A stretch of DNA of 58,301 nt. Source: a virus. The notes beneath the pieces were generated by a model. The model made no database searches. It worked only from the letters and a program-made list of their open reading frames with translations, and had not been told where the DNA came from. Location: IMG/VR virus record IMGVR_UViG_3300025889_000138, positions 1-58,301 of that record, one strand, 5' to 3'. Shown here piece after piece: positions 36,014-43,684 of the stretch (its first letter is position 1; every line of letters begins with the position of its first letter). Both the position numbers and the translations under genes were made by a program.

Positions 36014-37870
36014 ATGTTAACAACAGAATCACAAATTTTGTCGGAAATTACTACCCATCTTAAGTATGCCAAATACGTGCCTGAAAAAAACAGACGCGAA
36101 ACTTGGGATGAGTTGGTTACCCGAAACAAGGAAATGCACATTGAAAAATTCCCTCATTTGGCTGAGGAAATTGAGTCCGCCTACAAGTACGTTTATGATA
36201 AAAAGGTACTACCATCAATGCGTTCAATGCAATTTGCTGGTAAGCCTATTGACATAAACAATGCTCGTATTTTTAACTGTTCCTATTTGCCTATTGATGA
36301 TTATAGAGCATTTTCGGAAATTATGTTCTTATTACTTTCAGGATGCGGAGTAGGTTATTCAGTACAAACCCACCATGTAGAAAATTTACCTGAAATTAGA
36401 AAACCACTTAAGTGGAAACGTTATCTAGTAGGTGATTCTATTGAGGGATGGGCTGATGCTGTTCGTATGTTAACTAAAGCTTATTTTGGTTATACTTCTA
36501 CTGGTCCTATTTTTGACTTTAGAGATATTCGTCCAAAAGGAGCTTCACTTATTACTGTTGGAGGTAAAGCACCTGGTCCTGAACCATTGAAAATTGCTTT
36601 AGTACAAGTACAAGCTATTTTAGACCGTAAACAAGATGGTGAAAGATTAACAACTTTAGAAGCACATGACATTATTTGTCACTTAGCGGATGCTGTTTTG
36701 TCTGGGGGGATTCGTAGAGCTGCTCTTATTGCTTTATTTAATTTACATGACAATGATATGTTAACTTGTAAATTTGGAAGTTGGTGGGAAAATAATCCAC
36801 AACGAGGTAGAGCAAATAACTCAGCAGTATTGCTTCGTAGCAAAATCGATAAAGAAACATTCTTGGATTTATGGAAGAAAATTGAAGCATCAAATAGCGG
36901 AGAACCAGGTTTCTTATTTACAAATGATAAAGATGCTGGGACTAACCCATGTGCCGAAATTAATTTGAAACCAAACCAATTCTGTAATTTGTGTGAGATC
37001 AATGCTTCAGATATTGAAACACAAGAAGAATATAATGCGAGAGCTAAAGCAGCAGCATTTATTGGTACATTACAAGCTAGTTATACTGACTTCCATTATT
37101 TAAGAGATGTTTGGAGAAAAACAACTGAAAAAGAAGCATTATTAGGTATCGGAATGACAGGTATCGCTTCAGGAGCTATCTTTAAATTAAATATGAAAGA
37201 AGCAGCTAAAGTAGCTTGTGATGAAAATGAAAGAGTAGCTGAAATTTTAGGTATTAGAAAAGCAGCTCGTGTTACCACAGTTAAACCATCAGGTACTACT
37301 TCATTAGTATTAGGTACAAGTTCAGGTATTCATGCTTGGCATGATGATTATTATATGCGTCGTATTCGTTTAGGTAAAAATGAAGCGTTGTATCAATATT
37401 TAGCTGTTTATCATCCTGAAATGTTGGAAGATGATTTCTTCAAACCAGAAATTCAAGCAGTAGTATCTGTACCACAACAATCTCCTGAAGGTGCTATTAC
37501 ACGTAAAGAATCAGCTATGGATTTGTTAGAGCGTATTAAAACAATTAATAAAAATTGGATTAAGCCAGGTCATAGAAAAGGTTCAAACATGCATAATGTA
37601 TCTGCTACAGTAACTATTAAACAAGATGAGTGGGATACAGTAGGTGAGTGGTTGTATGAAAATAAAGAATACTTTACTGCTTTATCTTTCTTACCTGAAG
37701 ATTTAGGTACTTATAAACAAGCTCCTTTTGAAACCATTACAAAAGAAGAGTTTGAAAAAGCTGTAGAATCATTACATGCTGTAGATTTATCTAAAGTTAT
37801 TGAAGTAACGGATAATACAGCATTAATGGATCAAGCAGCTTGCGCTGGTGGAGCTTGTGAAATAGTATAA
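36014..37870 (+). CDS. nrdJ: Adenosylcobalamin-dependent (class II) ribonucleotide reductase
   Basis: 618 residues. The N-terminus KYVPEKNRRETWDELVTRN matches the monomeric class II enzyme (Lactobacillus RTPR type). NCSYLPID supplies one redox Cys, GTNPCAEI the thiyl-radical Cys loop, and the C-terminus CAGGACEIV the shuttle Cys pair reduced by thioredoxin. It makes deoxyribonucleotides without oxygen or an NrdB partner but needs vitamin B12 coenzyme from the host. A thioredoxin with WCGPC is encoded at 43833. It is about 120 residues shorter than RTPR, as many phage versions are. Confidence 0.9.
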   Translation: MLTTESQILSEITTHLKYAKYVPEKNRRETWDELVTRNKEMHIEKFPHLAEEIESAYKYVYDKKVLPSMRSMQFAGKPIDINNARIFNCSYLPIDDYRAFSEIMFLLLSGCGVGYSVQTHHVENLPEIRKPLKWKRYLVGDSIEGWADAVRMLTKAYFGYTSTGPIFDFRDIRPKGASLITVGGKAPGPEPLKIALVQVQAILDRKQDGERLTTLEAHDIICHLADAVLSGGIRRAALIALFNLHDNDMLTCKFGSWWENNPQRGRANNSAVLLRSKIDKETFLDLWKKIEASNSGEPGFLFTNDKDAGTNPCAEINLKPNQFCNLCEINASDIETQEEYNARAKAAAFIGTLQASYTDFHYLRDVWRKTTEKEALLGIGMTGIASGAIFKLNMKEAAKVACDENERVAEILGIRKAARVTTVKPSGTTSLVLGTSSGIHAWHDDYYMRRIRLGKNEALYQYLAVYHPEMLEDDFFKPEIQAVVSVPQQSPEGAITRKESAMDLLERIKTINKNWIKPGHRKGSNMHNVSATVTIKQDEWDTVGEWLYENKEYFTALSFLPEDLGTYKQAPFETITKEEFEKAVESLHAVDLSKVIEVTDNTALMDQAACAGGACEIV

Positions 37871-37877
37871 TATTTAT
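37869..37877 (+). promoter_or_regulatory. Late-type promoter motif AATATTTAT
   Basis: It overlaps the nrdJ stop codon and ends exactly 5 nt before the ATG at 37883, so the membrane protein may be expressed late even though it sits among replication genes. Confidence 0.55.
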
Positions 37878-37882
37878 TAGAT

Positions 37883-39211
37883 ATGTGGAATAGTATAAGA
37901 GAAAGAATTTTCCCATTTATTATAGCACTTTCCGCATTATCTGTAAGTGCATCAGCGGCTTTTTATAGTGTTACTGGTCTTAGTTTATTATTTGCTGGGG
38001 CCAGTTTCGCTGTAATTATAATGGCTTCTTCTTTAGAGATAGCTAAATTAGTAACAGCATCTTTATTATATCAATATTGGGAAAAACTAAATAAAGTATT
38101 AAGAACATACCTCACAATAGCAGCGTTTATTCTTATTTTAATTACATCAGCAGGTATTTATGGTTTCTTATCTGCTGCTTATCAAGCTACTGCTAATAAA
38201 GCAGGTATAGTAGAGAACCAAATCAAATTATTAGAAACTAAAAAGACCTCATTTGAAAAAATCAAAGGACAATATGAGGTAGAAAAACAATCAATAACAC
38301 AAAATATAACTTCATTAAGAAATGCTCTTGGAAACAATAATCAGTCTTATGTGGATAATAATGGCAATGTCATTAGTTATTCTTCCTCAGCAAACAGAAA
38401 ATCTTTTGAGAAACAGCTGGAAGTGGCTATCCAAAAAGATGAACAACTTACAACAAAAGTACAAACGTACAACGACTCGATAATCAATTTAGAGACCCGA
38501 ATTGTTAAAACCCAAAATAATTCAGAAGTAGCAGCTGAATTAGGTCCTTTAAAATATTTAGCTAATTTAACAGGAGTTACTATGGATAGAATCATTAACT
38601 GGTTCTTATTAGTAATTATTTTTGTATTTGATCCTTTAGCTATTGCTTTAGTAGTAGCAGCAAACTTTGCCTTTGCTCAATTAAAGAAAAAAGATACACC
38701 TAAACCTTTAGAAAATGATGAAGAATTAGAAGAAGCTAGTTTAGTAGATCTTCAAATTCTAGAACAAGAAGAACAAGAAAAACCAATTCCTGTATTTATG
38801 GACCCTAAATCAGGTAAACTTTATTATGAAGAACCTGAAGAAGAAGGGGACGAGGATCATGCTCAAGATATGGTTTTAAATGCTATGGTTGAAGATATGA
38901 CAGATGAAGAAATTCAAGAAGTTATAGATACTGATGGTGATGGAAAAATAAGTGAGGAAGAATTAATAAACTATATCAATAATATAGATTCAGATAATAG
39001 CGGAGACATAGATTTAGAAGAAGCTAAAAAAGCAGGTATAGATCCTGAACTTATTGATCAAATAAATAGACTTAAGTCTTTATTAGGAAGTACCTTATTA
39101 TCTGATCCTGGTACTTTAGGTTTAAGAACAGAAATAGCATTTTTAAAACAGCAAATCTTAAGCCAATTAAATAAAAAAAAGGATGATGATGATACTATAA
39201 CTGTATTTTAA
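37883..39211 (+). CDS. Membrane protein with coiled coil and paired EF-hands
   Basis: 442 residues. Hydrophobic segments near 10-30, 33-55, 74-96 and 234-258 predict four membrane passes. Residues 110-225 form a long coiled coil between the third and fourth. The tail contains two canonical EF-hand loops, DTDGDGKISEEE near 350 and DSDNSGDIDLEE near 371, each with acidic residues at positions 1, 3 and 12. A short Leu-rich helix and DDDD end follow. The calcium-binding part would be cytoplasmic or periplasmic depending on topology. I know related coil-containing membrane proteins from T4-like phages but no function. Confidence 0.75.
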   Translation: MWNSIRERIFPFIIALSALSVSASAAFYSVTGLSLLFAGASFAVIIMASSLEIAKLVTASLLYQYWEKLNKVLRTYLTIAAFILILITSAGIYGFLSAAYQATANKAGIVENQIKLLETKKTSFEKIKGQYEVEKQSITQNITSLRNALGNNNQSYVDNNGNVISYSSSANRKSFEKQLEVAIQKDEQLTTKVQTYNDSIINLETRIVKTQNNSEVAAELGPLKYLANLTGVTMDRIINWFLLVIIFVFDPLAIALVVAANFAFAQLKKKDTPKPLENDEELEEASLVDLQILEQEEQEKPIPVFMDPKSGKLYYEEPEEEGDEDHAQDMVLNAMVEDMTDEEIQEVIDTDGDGKISEEELINYINNIDSDNSGDIDLEEAKKAGIDPELIDQINRLKSLLGSTLLSDPGTLGLRTEIAFLKQQILSQLNKKKDDDDTITVF

Positions 39212-39238
39212 AATCTTTTTGGAAAGGGTTACAAGGGG

Positions 39239-39268
39239 TTTGGCTCATCCGAACATATATGTTATATT
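39239..39268 (+). promoter_or_regulatory. Host-type promoter for the RadA-like ATPase gene
   Basis: TTTGG at 39239-39243, 18 nt, TTATATT at 39262-39268. The -7 box continues as TATATTTAT, also a late-type core, so the site could serve both programmes. The leader is about 33 nt. Confidence 0.75.
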
Positions 39269-39309
39269 TATATCATAATAAAGAAACAAGAAATAAAGGT
39301 TATGCAAAA
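39258..39309 (+). repeat. 52-bp direct repeat, copy 1 (promoter, leader, start codon)
   Basis: It is identical base for base to 40204-40255. It includes the -7 element, the entire 5' leader and the first codons (ATG CAA AA). The upstream TTTGGCT is shared too, but the spacer between differs. Confidence 0.92.
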
Positions 39310-40114
39310 CATCAAAGTAGTAAAAAGAGGTCGTCCAAGTAACAAAAACGTTCAAAACGCAACTTTCGTTCCCTCACTTATTGATTTTAGTAAAGTTACC
39401 AAATTAGACAATTTGGACATTGATCCCAAAATGATGTCCACTATGAAAACAGGTTTGGCTGTTGATAAATTGATTTCACATGAAGGTGGTATTCCGGCCG
39501 CAACTAACATTATGATGATTGGTGACCCAGGTGTTGGTAAAACCACTGTGTTGTTGGATGTTTTGAGTGCCGCTCAAAATAAAGGTAACAAATGTTTATT
39601 CATCTCAGGTGAGATGGGTAAAAAGCAAATGTTTAAATACACACAACGTTTTCCACAGTTTGGAAATATCGAAACATTGTTTATGCAAGATTTTTTAGAG
39701 TATAACACTAAAGATGTAATTGAACAAGTTTTGGACCGTGGTTATGATTTAGTTTTGGTTGACAGTGCTGCTGAAATTATTGATGGTGTACGTGATGATA
39801 ATAATTGGGATCGTAAAATGGCTGAAAGCTGGTTGGTTGATGTTTGTGTAAAGAACAACAAAGGTGAGAACAAAACCAAAAGTTTCACTTCGTTTATGTT
39901 GATTCAACAAGTTACCAAAGCAGGTGTATTCGCAGGTTCAAACAAATTGAAGCATTTAGTTGATGCAATGGGAGAGATGCGCCGCGAATCAGAGCGTGAT
40001 GGTGGTGGAACATTTATCAATTTTAACAAGAACCGTAACGGTTTGGTTGACGTTAAAATGTACTTTGAATTGTCAAACAGTGTTATCCGTTACGGAACCA
40101 CTGTTAAGGCTTAA
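39302..40114 (+). CDS. RadA/Sms-like RecA-fold ATPase
   Basis: 270 residues. Walker A GDPGVGKTT near 74-82, FISGEMGKKQMFKYTQRF (the Sms-type motif after the first strand), YDLVLVDSAAEII (Walker B) and FNKNRNG near 240, corresponding to the KNRFG motif of RadA. The zinc finger and Lon-like domain of bacterial RadA are both missing. RadA promotes branch migration. Here it may serve recombination with UvsX or act as a helicase loader. The N-terminus has an AT-hook-like KRGRPSNKN. Confidence 0.78.
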   Translation: MQNIKVVKRGRPSNKNVQNATFVPSLIDFSKVTKLDNLDIDPKMMSTMKTGLAVDKLISHEGGIPAATNIMMIGDPGVGKTTVLLDVLSAAQNKGNKCLFISGEMGKKQMFKYTQRFPQFGNIETLFMQDFLEYNTKDVIEQVLDRGYDLVLVDSAAEIIDGVRDDNNWDRKMAESWLVDVCVKNNKGENKTKSFTSFMLIQQVTKAGVFAGSNKLKHLVDAMGEMRRESERDGGGTFINFNKNRNGLVDVKMYFELSNSVIRYGTTVKA

Positions 40115-40115
40115 T

Positions 40116-40187
40116 AAGGTTGTCCAACCTTAAAATGGACTAGAGCTACGAAGGCAAACAAGGGTGAAGAAATTCACCTTCTTGTTT
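40116..40187 (+). terminator. Two tandem hairpins, probable terminator or attenuator
   Basis: The first hairpin is AAGGTT-gtcc-AACCTT at 40116-40131. The second pairs AAACAAG+GGTGAA (40156-40168) with TTCACC+CTTGTTT (40173-40187) around a GAAA tetraloop, with a two-T bulge. There is no long T-run. The right arm contains the TTT of the next promoter's TTTGG box. Confidence 0.65.
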
Positions 40188-40214
40188 GGCTTATTCAAAT
40201 ACCTATGTTATATT
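40185..40214 (+). promoter_or_regulatory. Host-type promoter for the 40248 operon
   Basis: TTTGG at 40185-40189, 18 nt, TTATATT at 40208-40214. It is followed by the same leader as at 39268-39301. It probably drives the deazaguanine cluster. Confidence 0.78.
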
Positions 40215-40255
40215 TATATCATAATAAAGAAACAAGAAATAAAGGTTATGCAAAA
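40204..40255 (+). repeat. 52-bp direct repeat, copy 2 (promoter, leader, start codon)
   Basis: It is identical to 39258-39309. Its start codon at 40248 fixes the start of the downstream small gene. Confidence 0.92.
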
Positions 40256-40523
40256 ACAATTTGAAACAGCAACAGAAGTATTTGAATTTACTGTTAATTT
40301 AGGTGGATTTAGAGGTAAAAAAGTATTTGAATTTTTCCCATCAGAGAATAAAAAATACGGTCCAGGTTCAGTTCGTGAATTAAGTTTGTTTGGCCAAAGC
40401 ATGAATGTCAGTTCAGCTACAAAGCAAGGATTGATGTTGTATTCATTTGATATTTTAGGTAAAAAAATAACCAACAAGATCAAATTTGAAGATATTGAAT
40501 TAGGGAATACATTAGATAAATAA
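40248..40523 (+). CDS. Small hypothetical protein
   Basis: 91 residues from the ATG inside the duplicated leader. A longer in-frame version from 40164 would read through the hairpin and promoter and is rejected. No domain recognised; the sequence looks beta-rich (FEFTVNLGGFRGKKVFEFFP). First gene of the operon leading to the DNA-modification genes. Confidence 0.7.
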   Translation: MQKQFETATEVFEFTVNLGGFRGKKVFEFFPSENKKYGPGSVRELSLFGQSMNVSSATKQGLMLYSFDILGKKITNKIKFEDIELGNTLDK

Positions 40524-40530
40524 GAAATTG

Positions 40531-41019
40531 ATGCATTCAAGAGAAACAGTTACTAAAAAACTCAAAAAACTTAAACCTCTTAAATACAGTCAGTTTCGAT
40601 GGTGGAGGACATATCAAGTTCCTCCATCTCTCCCTAAATCAGTTCATATTGAGAAAAGAATTCAGAATGGAGATTTTGAACCATCTCCTTATTTTTGGAT
40701 GGCTCAAGAAGCACTTTGGGAAAAACATGATCTAGACCAATTAAATCTTGAACCATTTCAAAGAGCAAAACGTGGTGGTTTACTTTTAGCTAAGTATGAA
40801 AGACTAATGCATGATTTTGAAGTTGATGATACTGAGAGATTAGATAGTTTTATTGATGCTATTTATGATTATTTTGAAATTAAAAAATCAGATGCAGAAG
40901 AGGAGATAAAAAAGTTTGGCAAGTCTGTATCTGCTTATTATAATTATGCTTGTAAAAAATATACAGTGCGTAGAGTAGCACCTAAAAAACGTGGACGCCC
41001 TAAAAAAATAGTTATATGA
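40531..41019 (+). CDS. Hypothetical protein with AT-hook-like C-terminus
   Basis: 162 residues from the ATG at 40531; a TTG one codon earlier is less likely. Basic N-terminus, a WWRTYQVPPSLP segment, a helical acidic middle, and a C-terminal KKRGRPKK that resembles a DNA minor-groove AT-hook. Function unknown, DNA binding plausible. It overlaps the DpdA-like gene by 4 nt (ATGA). Confidence 0.68.
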   Translation: MHSRETVTKKLKKLKPLKYSQFRWWRTYQVPPSLPKSVHIEKRIQNGDFEPSPYFWMAQEALWEKHDLDQLNLEPFQRAKRGGLLLAKYERLMHDFEVDDTERLDSFIDAIYDYFEIKKSDAEEEIKKFGKSVSAYYNYACKKYTVRRVAPKKRGRPKKIVI

Positions 41020-41804
41020 AAATATCACATGAAGTACCTTTATTCCTATTAGAAGATAGTCAAAAATTTAATGACTATGATTATGCTCTAGTTCATTTAC
41101 TAGATTCAGACCAAGACTATGCTAATTATTTTATTAAAGCTAAACAAGAAGGTCGCTATATTATTTTAGATAATTCACTTCATGAACTAGGAACAGCATA
41201 CAATGACTCAGGTTTATTACATTGGATTGATAAAATTCGTCCTAATGAATTTATTGTTCCTGATGTTTGGGAAGATTGCACTCAGTCTATAGTTAATGCT
41301 AGAAAATGGACTCAAATTGAATTACCTGATGAAGTTACTAAAGTAGCGGTTGTACAAGCTAAAAGTGTTAGAGAAGCAATTACCTGCTATCAGACGTATA
41401 GAGATTTAGGATATAAAAAGATTGCTTTCTCATATGGTGCTAATTATTATTTAGATCATTCGTCACATCCAAATAAAAATCTAGCTAAAGCATTAGGTCG
41501 AATTGAGATTGTAAGTCGTTTGTATAATTCTAATATTATTAATCATACAGATAGAGTACATTTGTTAGGTTGTCAAGTACCACAAGAGTTTAGTTGGTAT
41601 TTAGATATGCCTTTTATTGAAACTATTGATACATCAAATCCTATTATGGCTACTATTGATGATATGCCTTATAGTCCTATTGGTTTAACAGAAAAACCAA
41701 AAGCAAATATGAATGATCATTTTTATATGGCTGCTGAAGATATGGATTTTGATTTATTGATGTGGAATCTTGATAAATTTAGAGAATTATTAAAAAAATA
41801 TTAA
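41016..41804 (+). CDS. dpdA: DpdA-like DNA guanine transglycosylase (TGT superfamily)
   Basis: 262 residues. GRYIILDNSLHELG, the IRPNEFIVPDVWEDC strand and AFSYGAN-x-DRVHLLGC strands resemble the TIM-barrel tRNA-guanine transglycosylase superfamily in the short form found in phages (DpdA). In those systems the enzyme swaps guanine in DNA for a 7-deazaguanine base made by FolE, QueD, QueE and QueC, all of which are encoded here within 6 kb. The Asp residues in DN and PDVWED are candidate catalytic and base-recognition residues. The assignment rests on motif style plus context. Confidence 0.72.
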   Translation: MKISHEVPLFLLEDSQKFNDYDYALVHLLDSDQDYANYFIKAKQEGRYIILDNSLHELGTAYNDSGLLHWIDKIRPNEFIVPDVWEDCTQSIVNARKWTQIELPDEVTKVAVVQAKSVREAITCYQTYRDLGYKKIAFSYGANYYLDHSSHPNKNLAKALGRIEIVSRLYNSNIINHTDRVHLLGCQVPQEFSWYLDMPFIETIDTSNPIMATIDDMPYSPIGLTEKPKANMNDHFYMAAEDMDFDLLMWNLDKFRELLKKY

Positions 41805-42289
41805 TGCAAGTATTTTTACCATACCCAGACTTTAAAAAGTCATTAGAATCTTTAGACGATAAACGTCTAGGTAAGCAACGTGTTGAAACATATCAACTTA
41901 TTGCTGGTTTAGAAGGTCGACCAACATTGACTGGAAAACCTTATTCTAAAGGTCGAGTAAACCATCCTATAAGTAAGATGTTTAGAGATAATATACCAGC
42001 GTTAAAGCACTATTTAAATGTGTCTATAGACGTTTGGGTTGAAAGAGGCAAAAATAATACTATGAAAAAAGAAGAAATCAATGAGGAAATTACTATGCCT
42101 TTTTGGTTTGGAGATGAAGAATTTCATAAGTCACATAGAGCAAATTTGTTAAGAAAAGACGCTAATTATTATGGAGCCCATGGTTGGAATGATGATCCTG
42201 AATTACCTTACAGATGGTATGATATGGATAAAAAACAATGGTATGACCAAACAGTAGGAACAAAAGAAAGAATATATTTAAATAAATAA
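41804..42289 (+). CDS. Pyrimidine-dimer glycosylase-like protein (Pyr_excise family)
   Basis: 161 residues overlapping the previous stop codon by 1 nt. VFLPYPDFKKSLESLDDKRLGKQRVETYQL, RVNHPISKMFRDN and FHKSHRANLLRKD (read in parts) are signatures of the family that includes T4 DenV-related DNA repair proteins. It may excise damaged bases. Beside DpdA it could also act on modified or unmodified DNA, but repair is the family expectation. Confidence 0.72.
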   Translation: MQVFLPYPDFKKSLESLDDKRLGKQRVETYQLIAGLEGRPTLTGKPYSKGRVNHPISKMFRDNIPALKHYLNVSIDVWVERGKNNTMKKEEINEEITMPFWFGDEEFHKSHRANLLRKDANYYGAHGWNDDPELPYRWYDMDKKQWYDQTVGTKERIYLNK

Positions 42290-42292
42290 CCC

Positions 42293-42508
42293 ATGGAAAA
42301 AGAAATGTTATCACTTTATGATTACCTAGGACGAGCAGCTGGTCCTGACTTAGGTGAAGAAGTAGCTAAAGCAGCTACAGCTGAAAAAATTAAAATAAGC
42401 GCTAAGTATGTATCAAACCCTAAATACTCAGGAGAAATTTTAATGTATCCTAAAGAGTGGCTAGATAAATACTTTAAAGTTTCACAAGTAGATGAATTGC
42501 CCTTTTAA
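42293..42508 (+). CDS. Small protein with SSB-type DELPF tail
   Basis: 71 residues, no known domain, ending in QVDELPF. The D-x-LPF end mimics the C-terminal tip of bacterial single-stranded DNA-binding protein that recruits repair and replication enzymes. The phage's own gp32-like protein ends the same way. It could compete for or join the same partners; this is inference. Confidence 0.65.
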   Translation: MEKEMLSLYDYLGRAAGPDLGEEVAKAATAEKIKISAKYVSNPKYSGEILMYPKEWLDKYFKVSQVDELPF

Positions 42509-42509
42509 T

Positions 42510-42650
42510 ATGAGCAATGTAGATACAAACCCAGCATGGGAAAAGATGTTTAAAGAAGTTCTAGATGAAATTCTTAAAAATTGTGCTTTCCTTACCTTGG
42601 AAGATTACCAAGAGTTAGTTAAATTATCAAATAAAAAAGAAAATGAATAA
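42510..42650 (+). CDS. Very small acidic protein upstream of queC
   Basis: 46 residues (MSNVDTNPAWEKMFKEV start), one predicted helix pair with a single Cys. It starts 1 nt after the previous stop codon and ends 8 nt inside queC, the tight spacing seen between real genes here. No family recognised. Confidence 0.6.
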   Translation: MSNVDTNPAWEKMFKEVLDEILKNCAFLTLEDYQELVKLSNKKENE

Positions 42651-43494
42651 ACAAGCAGTATTGTCACTAAGTGGAGGTATGGACAGCTCCACATTGTTGC
42701 TTCATCTACTTGCCGAGGGCTATGAAGTGACAGCACTGTCTTTTGACTACGGTCAAAAACACTCTGTTGAATTAGAGCGAGCTAAGTCTTTAGTTGATTA
42801 CTTAAATCAAGAACTTAGACCACAAGGTTACTCTAAAATTAATTATCAAGTAATTAAATTAGATGGATTATCTCAATTACTAAACTCAGCACTTGTAACT
42901 GGTGGAGATGAAGTTCCTGAAGGTCACTATGCTGAAGAAAATATGAAAGCAACAGTTGTACCTAATCGAAACAAAATCTTTTCATCTATTATCCAATCAG
43001 TTGCTTTATCAATTGCTACTCAAAAAGATACAACTTGTGCAATAGCAATGGGGATACATAGTGGTGACCATGCAATTTATCCTGATTGTAGACAAGAATT
43101 TAGGGATATTGATTTTGAAGCATTTAAATCAGGTAACTGGGAATCAGAAAGAGTAGAAATGTATACTCCTTATTTAGATGGTGATAAGTTTACTATTTTA
43201 GAAGATGGTGAGAAATGTTGCAACCAGTTAAATATTGATTTTAATGCTGTTTATAAACGCACTAATACGTCATATAAACCAATTCAACATATTGTTTATG
43301 ACCAGTACGATAATCCATCTCCTGAGTGGTTTAGTGATTATAAGTCAGCATCATCTGTAGAACGAGTAGAAGCTTTTATTAAATTAGGTAAACCTGATCC
43401 TGTAAGTTATGCAGATGAATTTGGACCAGTAACTTGGGATTTTGTAAAAGAGTATGTATCTTCAGTATTAGATGATTACGCGAAGACAGTATAA
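42643..43494 (+). CDS. queC: QueC, 7-cyano-7-deazaguanine (preQ0) synthase, lacking zinc cysteines
   Basis: 283 residues. SGGMDSS at 10-16 is the ATP PP-loop, with LSFDYGQKHSVELERA and VPNRNKIFSSI also matching QueC. The enzyme converts 7-carboxy-7-deazaguanine to preQ0 via an amide using ATP and ammonia. The region normally carrying the zinc-binding CxxC pair reads SASSVERVEAF (235-245) where usual enzymes have cysteines, and the earlier Cys positions are also replaced. The product might therefore stop at the amide or the fold may be stabilised differently. The gene is about 50 residues longer than E. coli QueC. Confidence 0.9.
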   Translation: MNKQAVLSLSGGMDSSTLLLHLLAEGYEVTALSFDYGQKHSVELERAKSLVDYLNQELRPQGYSKINYQVIKLDGLSQLLNSALVTGGDEVPEGHYAEENMKATVVPNRNKIFSSIIQSVALSIATQKDTTCAIAMGIHSGDHAIYPDCRQEFRDIDFEAFKSGNWESERVEMYTPYLDGDKFTILEDGEKCCNQLNIDFNAVYKRTNTSYKPIQHIVYDQYDNPSPEWFSDYKSASSVERVEAFIKLGKPDPVSYADEFGPVTWDFVKEYVSSVLDDYAKTV

Positions 43495-43684
43495 AAAATC
43501 AAAACCATACCCATCAATGTATGTGGTAATTAATAAAGAAGGTGAAGTTTACACTGGTTTAATAAGAGGTAATATTAATTGGTCTTATAACTGGTCTGAA
43601 GCAAAACCTCTATTTAAAGAATCAACAACTTGGCTCCTGAAACATAACCCAGGAGCCGAGTTAATTAATGAAAAAGAATTATGA
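43472..43684 (+). CDS. Small hypothetical protein
   Basis: 70 residues, basic and aromatic (INWSYNWSEAKPLF), starting 23 nt inside queC. No domain recognised. Its last codons overlap the next ATG. Confidence 0.6.
   Translation: MITRRQYKKSKPYPSMYVVINKEGEVYTGLIRGNINWSYNWSEAKPLFKESTTWLLKHNPGAELINEKEL
43632..43657 (+). other. Perfect 8-bp hairpin inside a coding region
   Basis: GGCTCCTG (43632-43639) pairs with CAGGAGCC (43650-43657) around a 10-nt A-rich loop. It is GC-rich for this genome and lies just before the end of one gene and the start of the next, so it may modulate translation or RNA cleavage. It may also be chance. Confidence 0.4.

Noticed and set aside
40164-40247. Longer start for the 91-residue protein giving a hydrophobic N-terminus (KFTFLFGLFKYLCYIYIIIK)
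   Set aside because: It would translate the hairpin, promoter and leader. The duplicated leader shows that the ATG at 40248 corresponds to the start of the gene at 39302.
40115-40247. Possible tRNA or small RNA gene in the hairpin region
   Set aside because: The hairpins do not form a cloverleaf and no CCA or anticodon arm can be drawn. Terminator plus promoter explains the structure.
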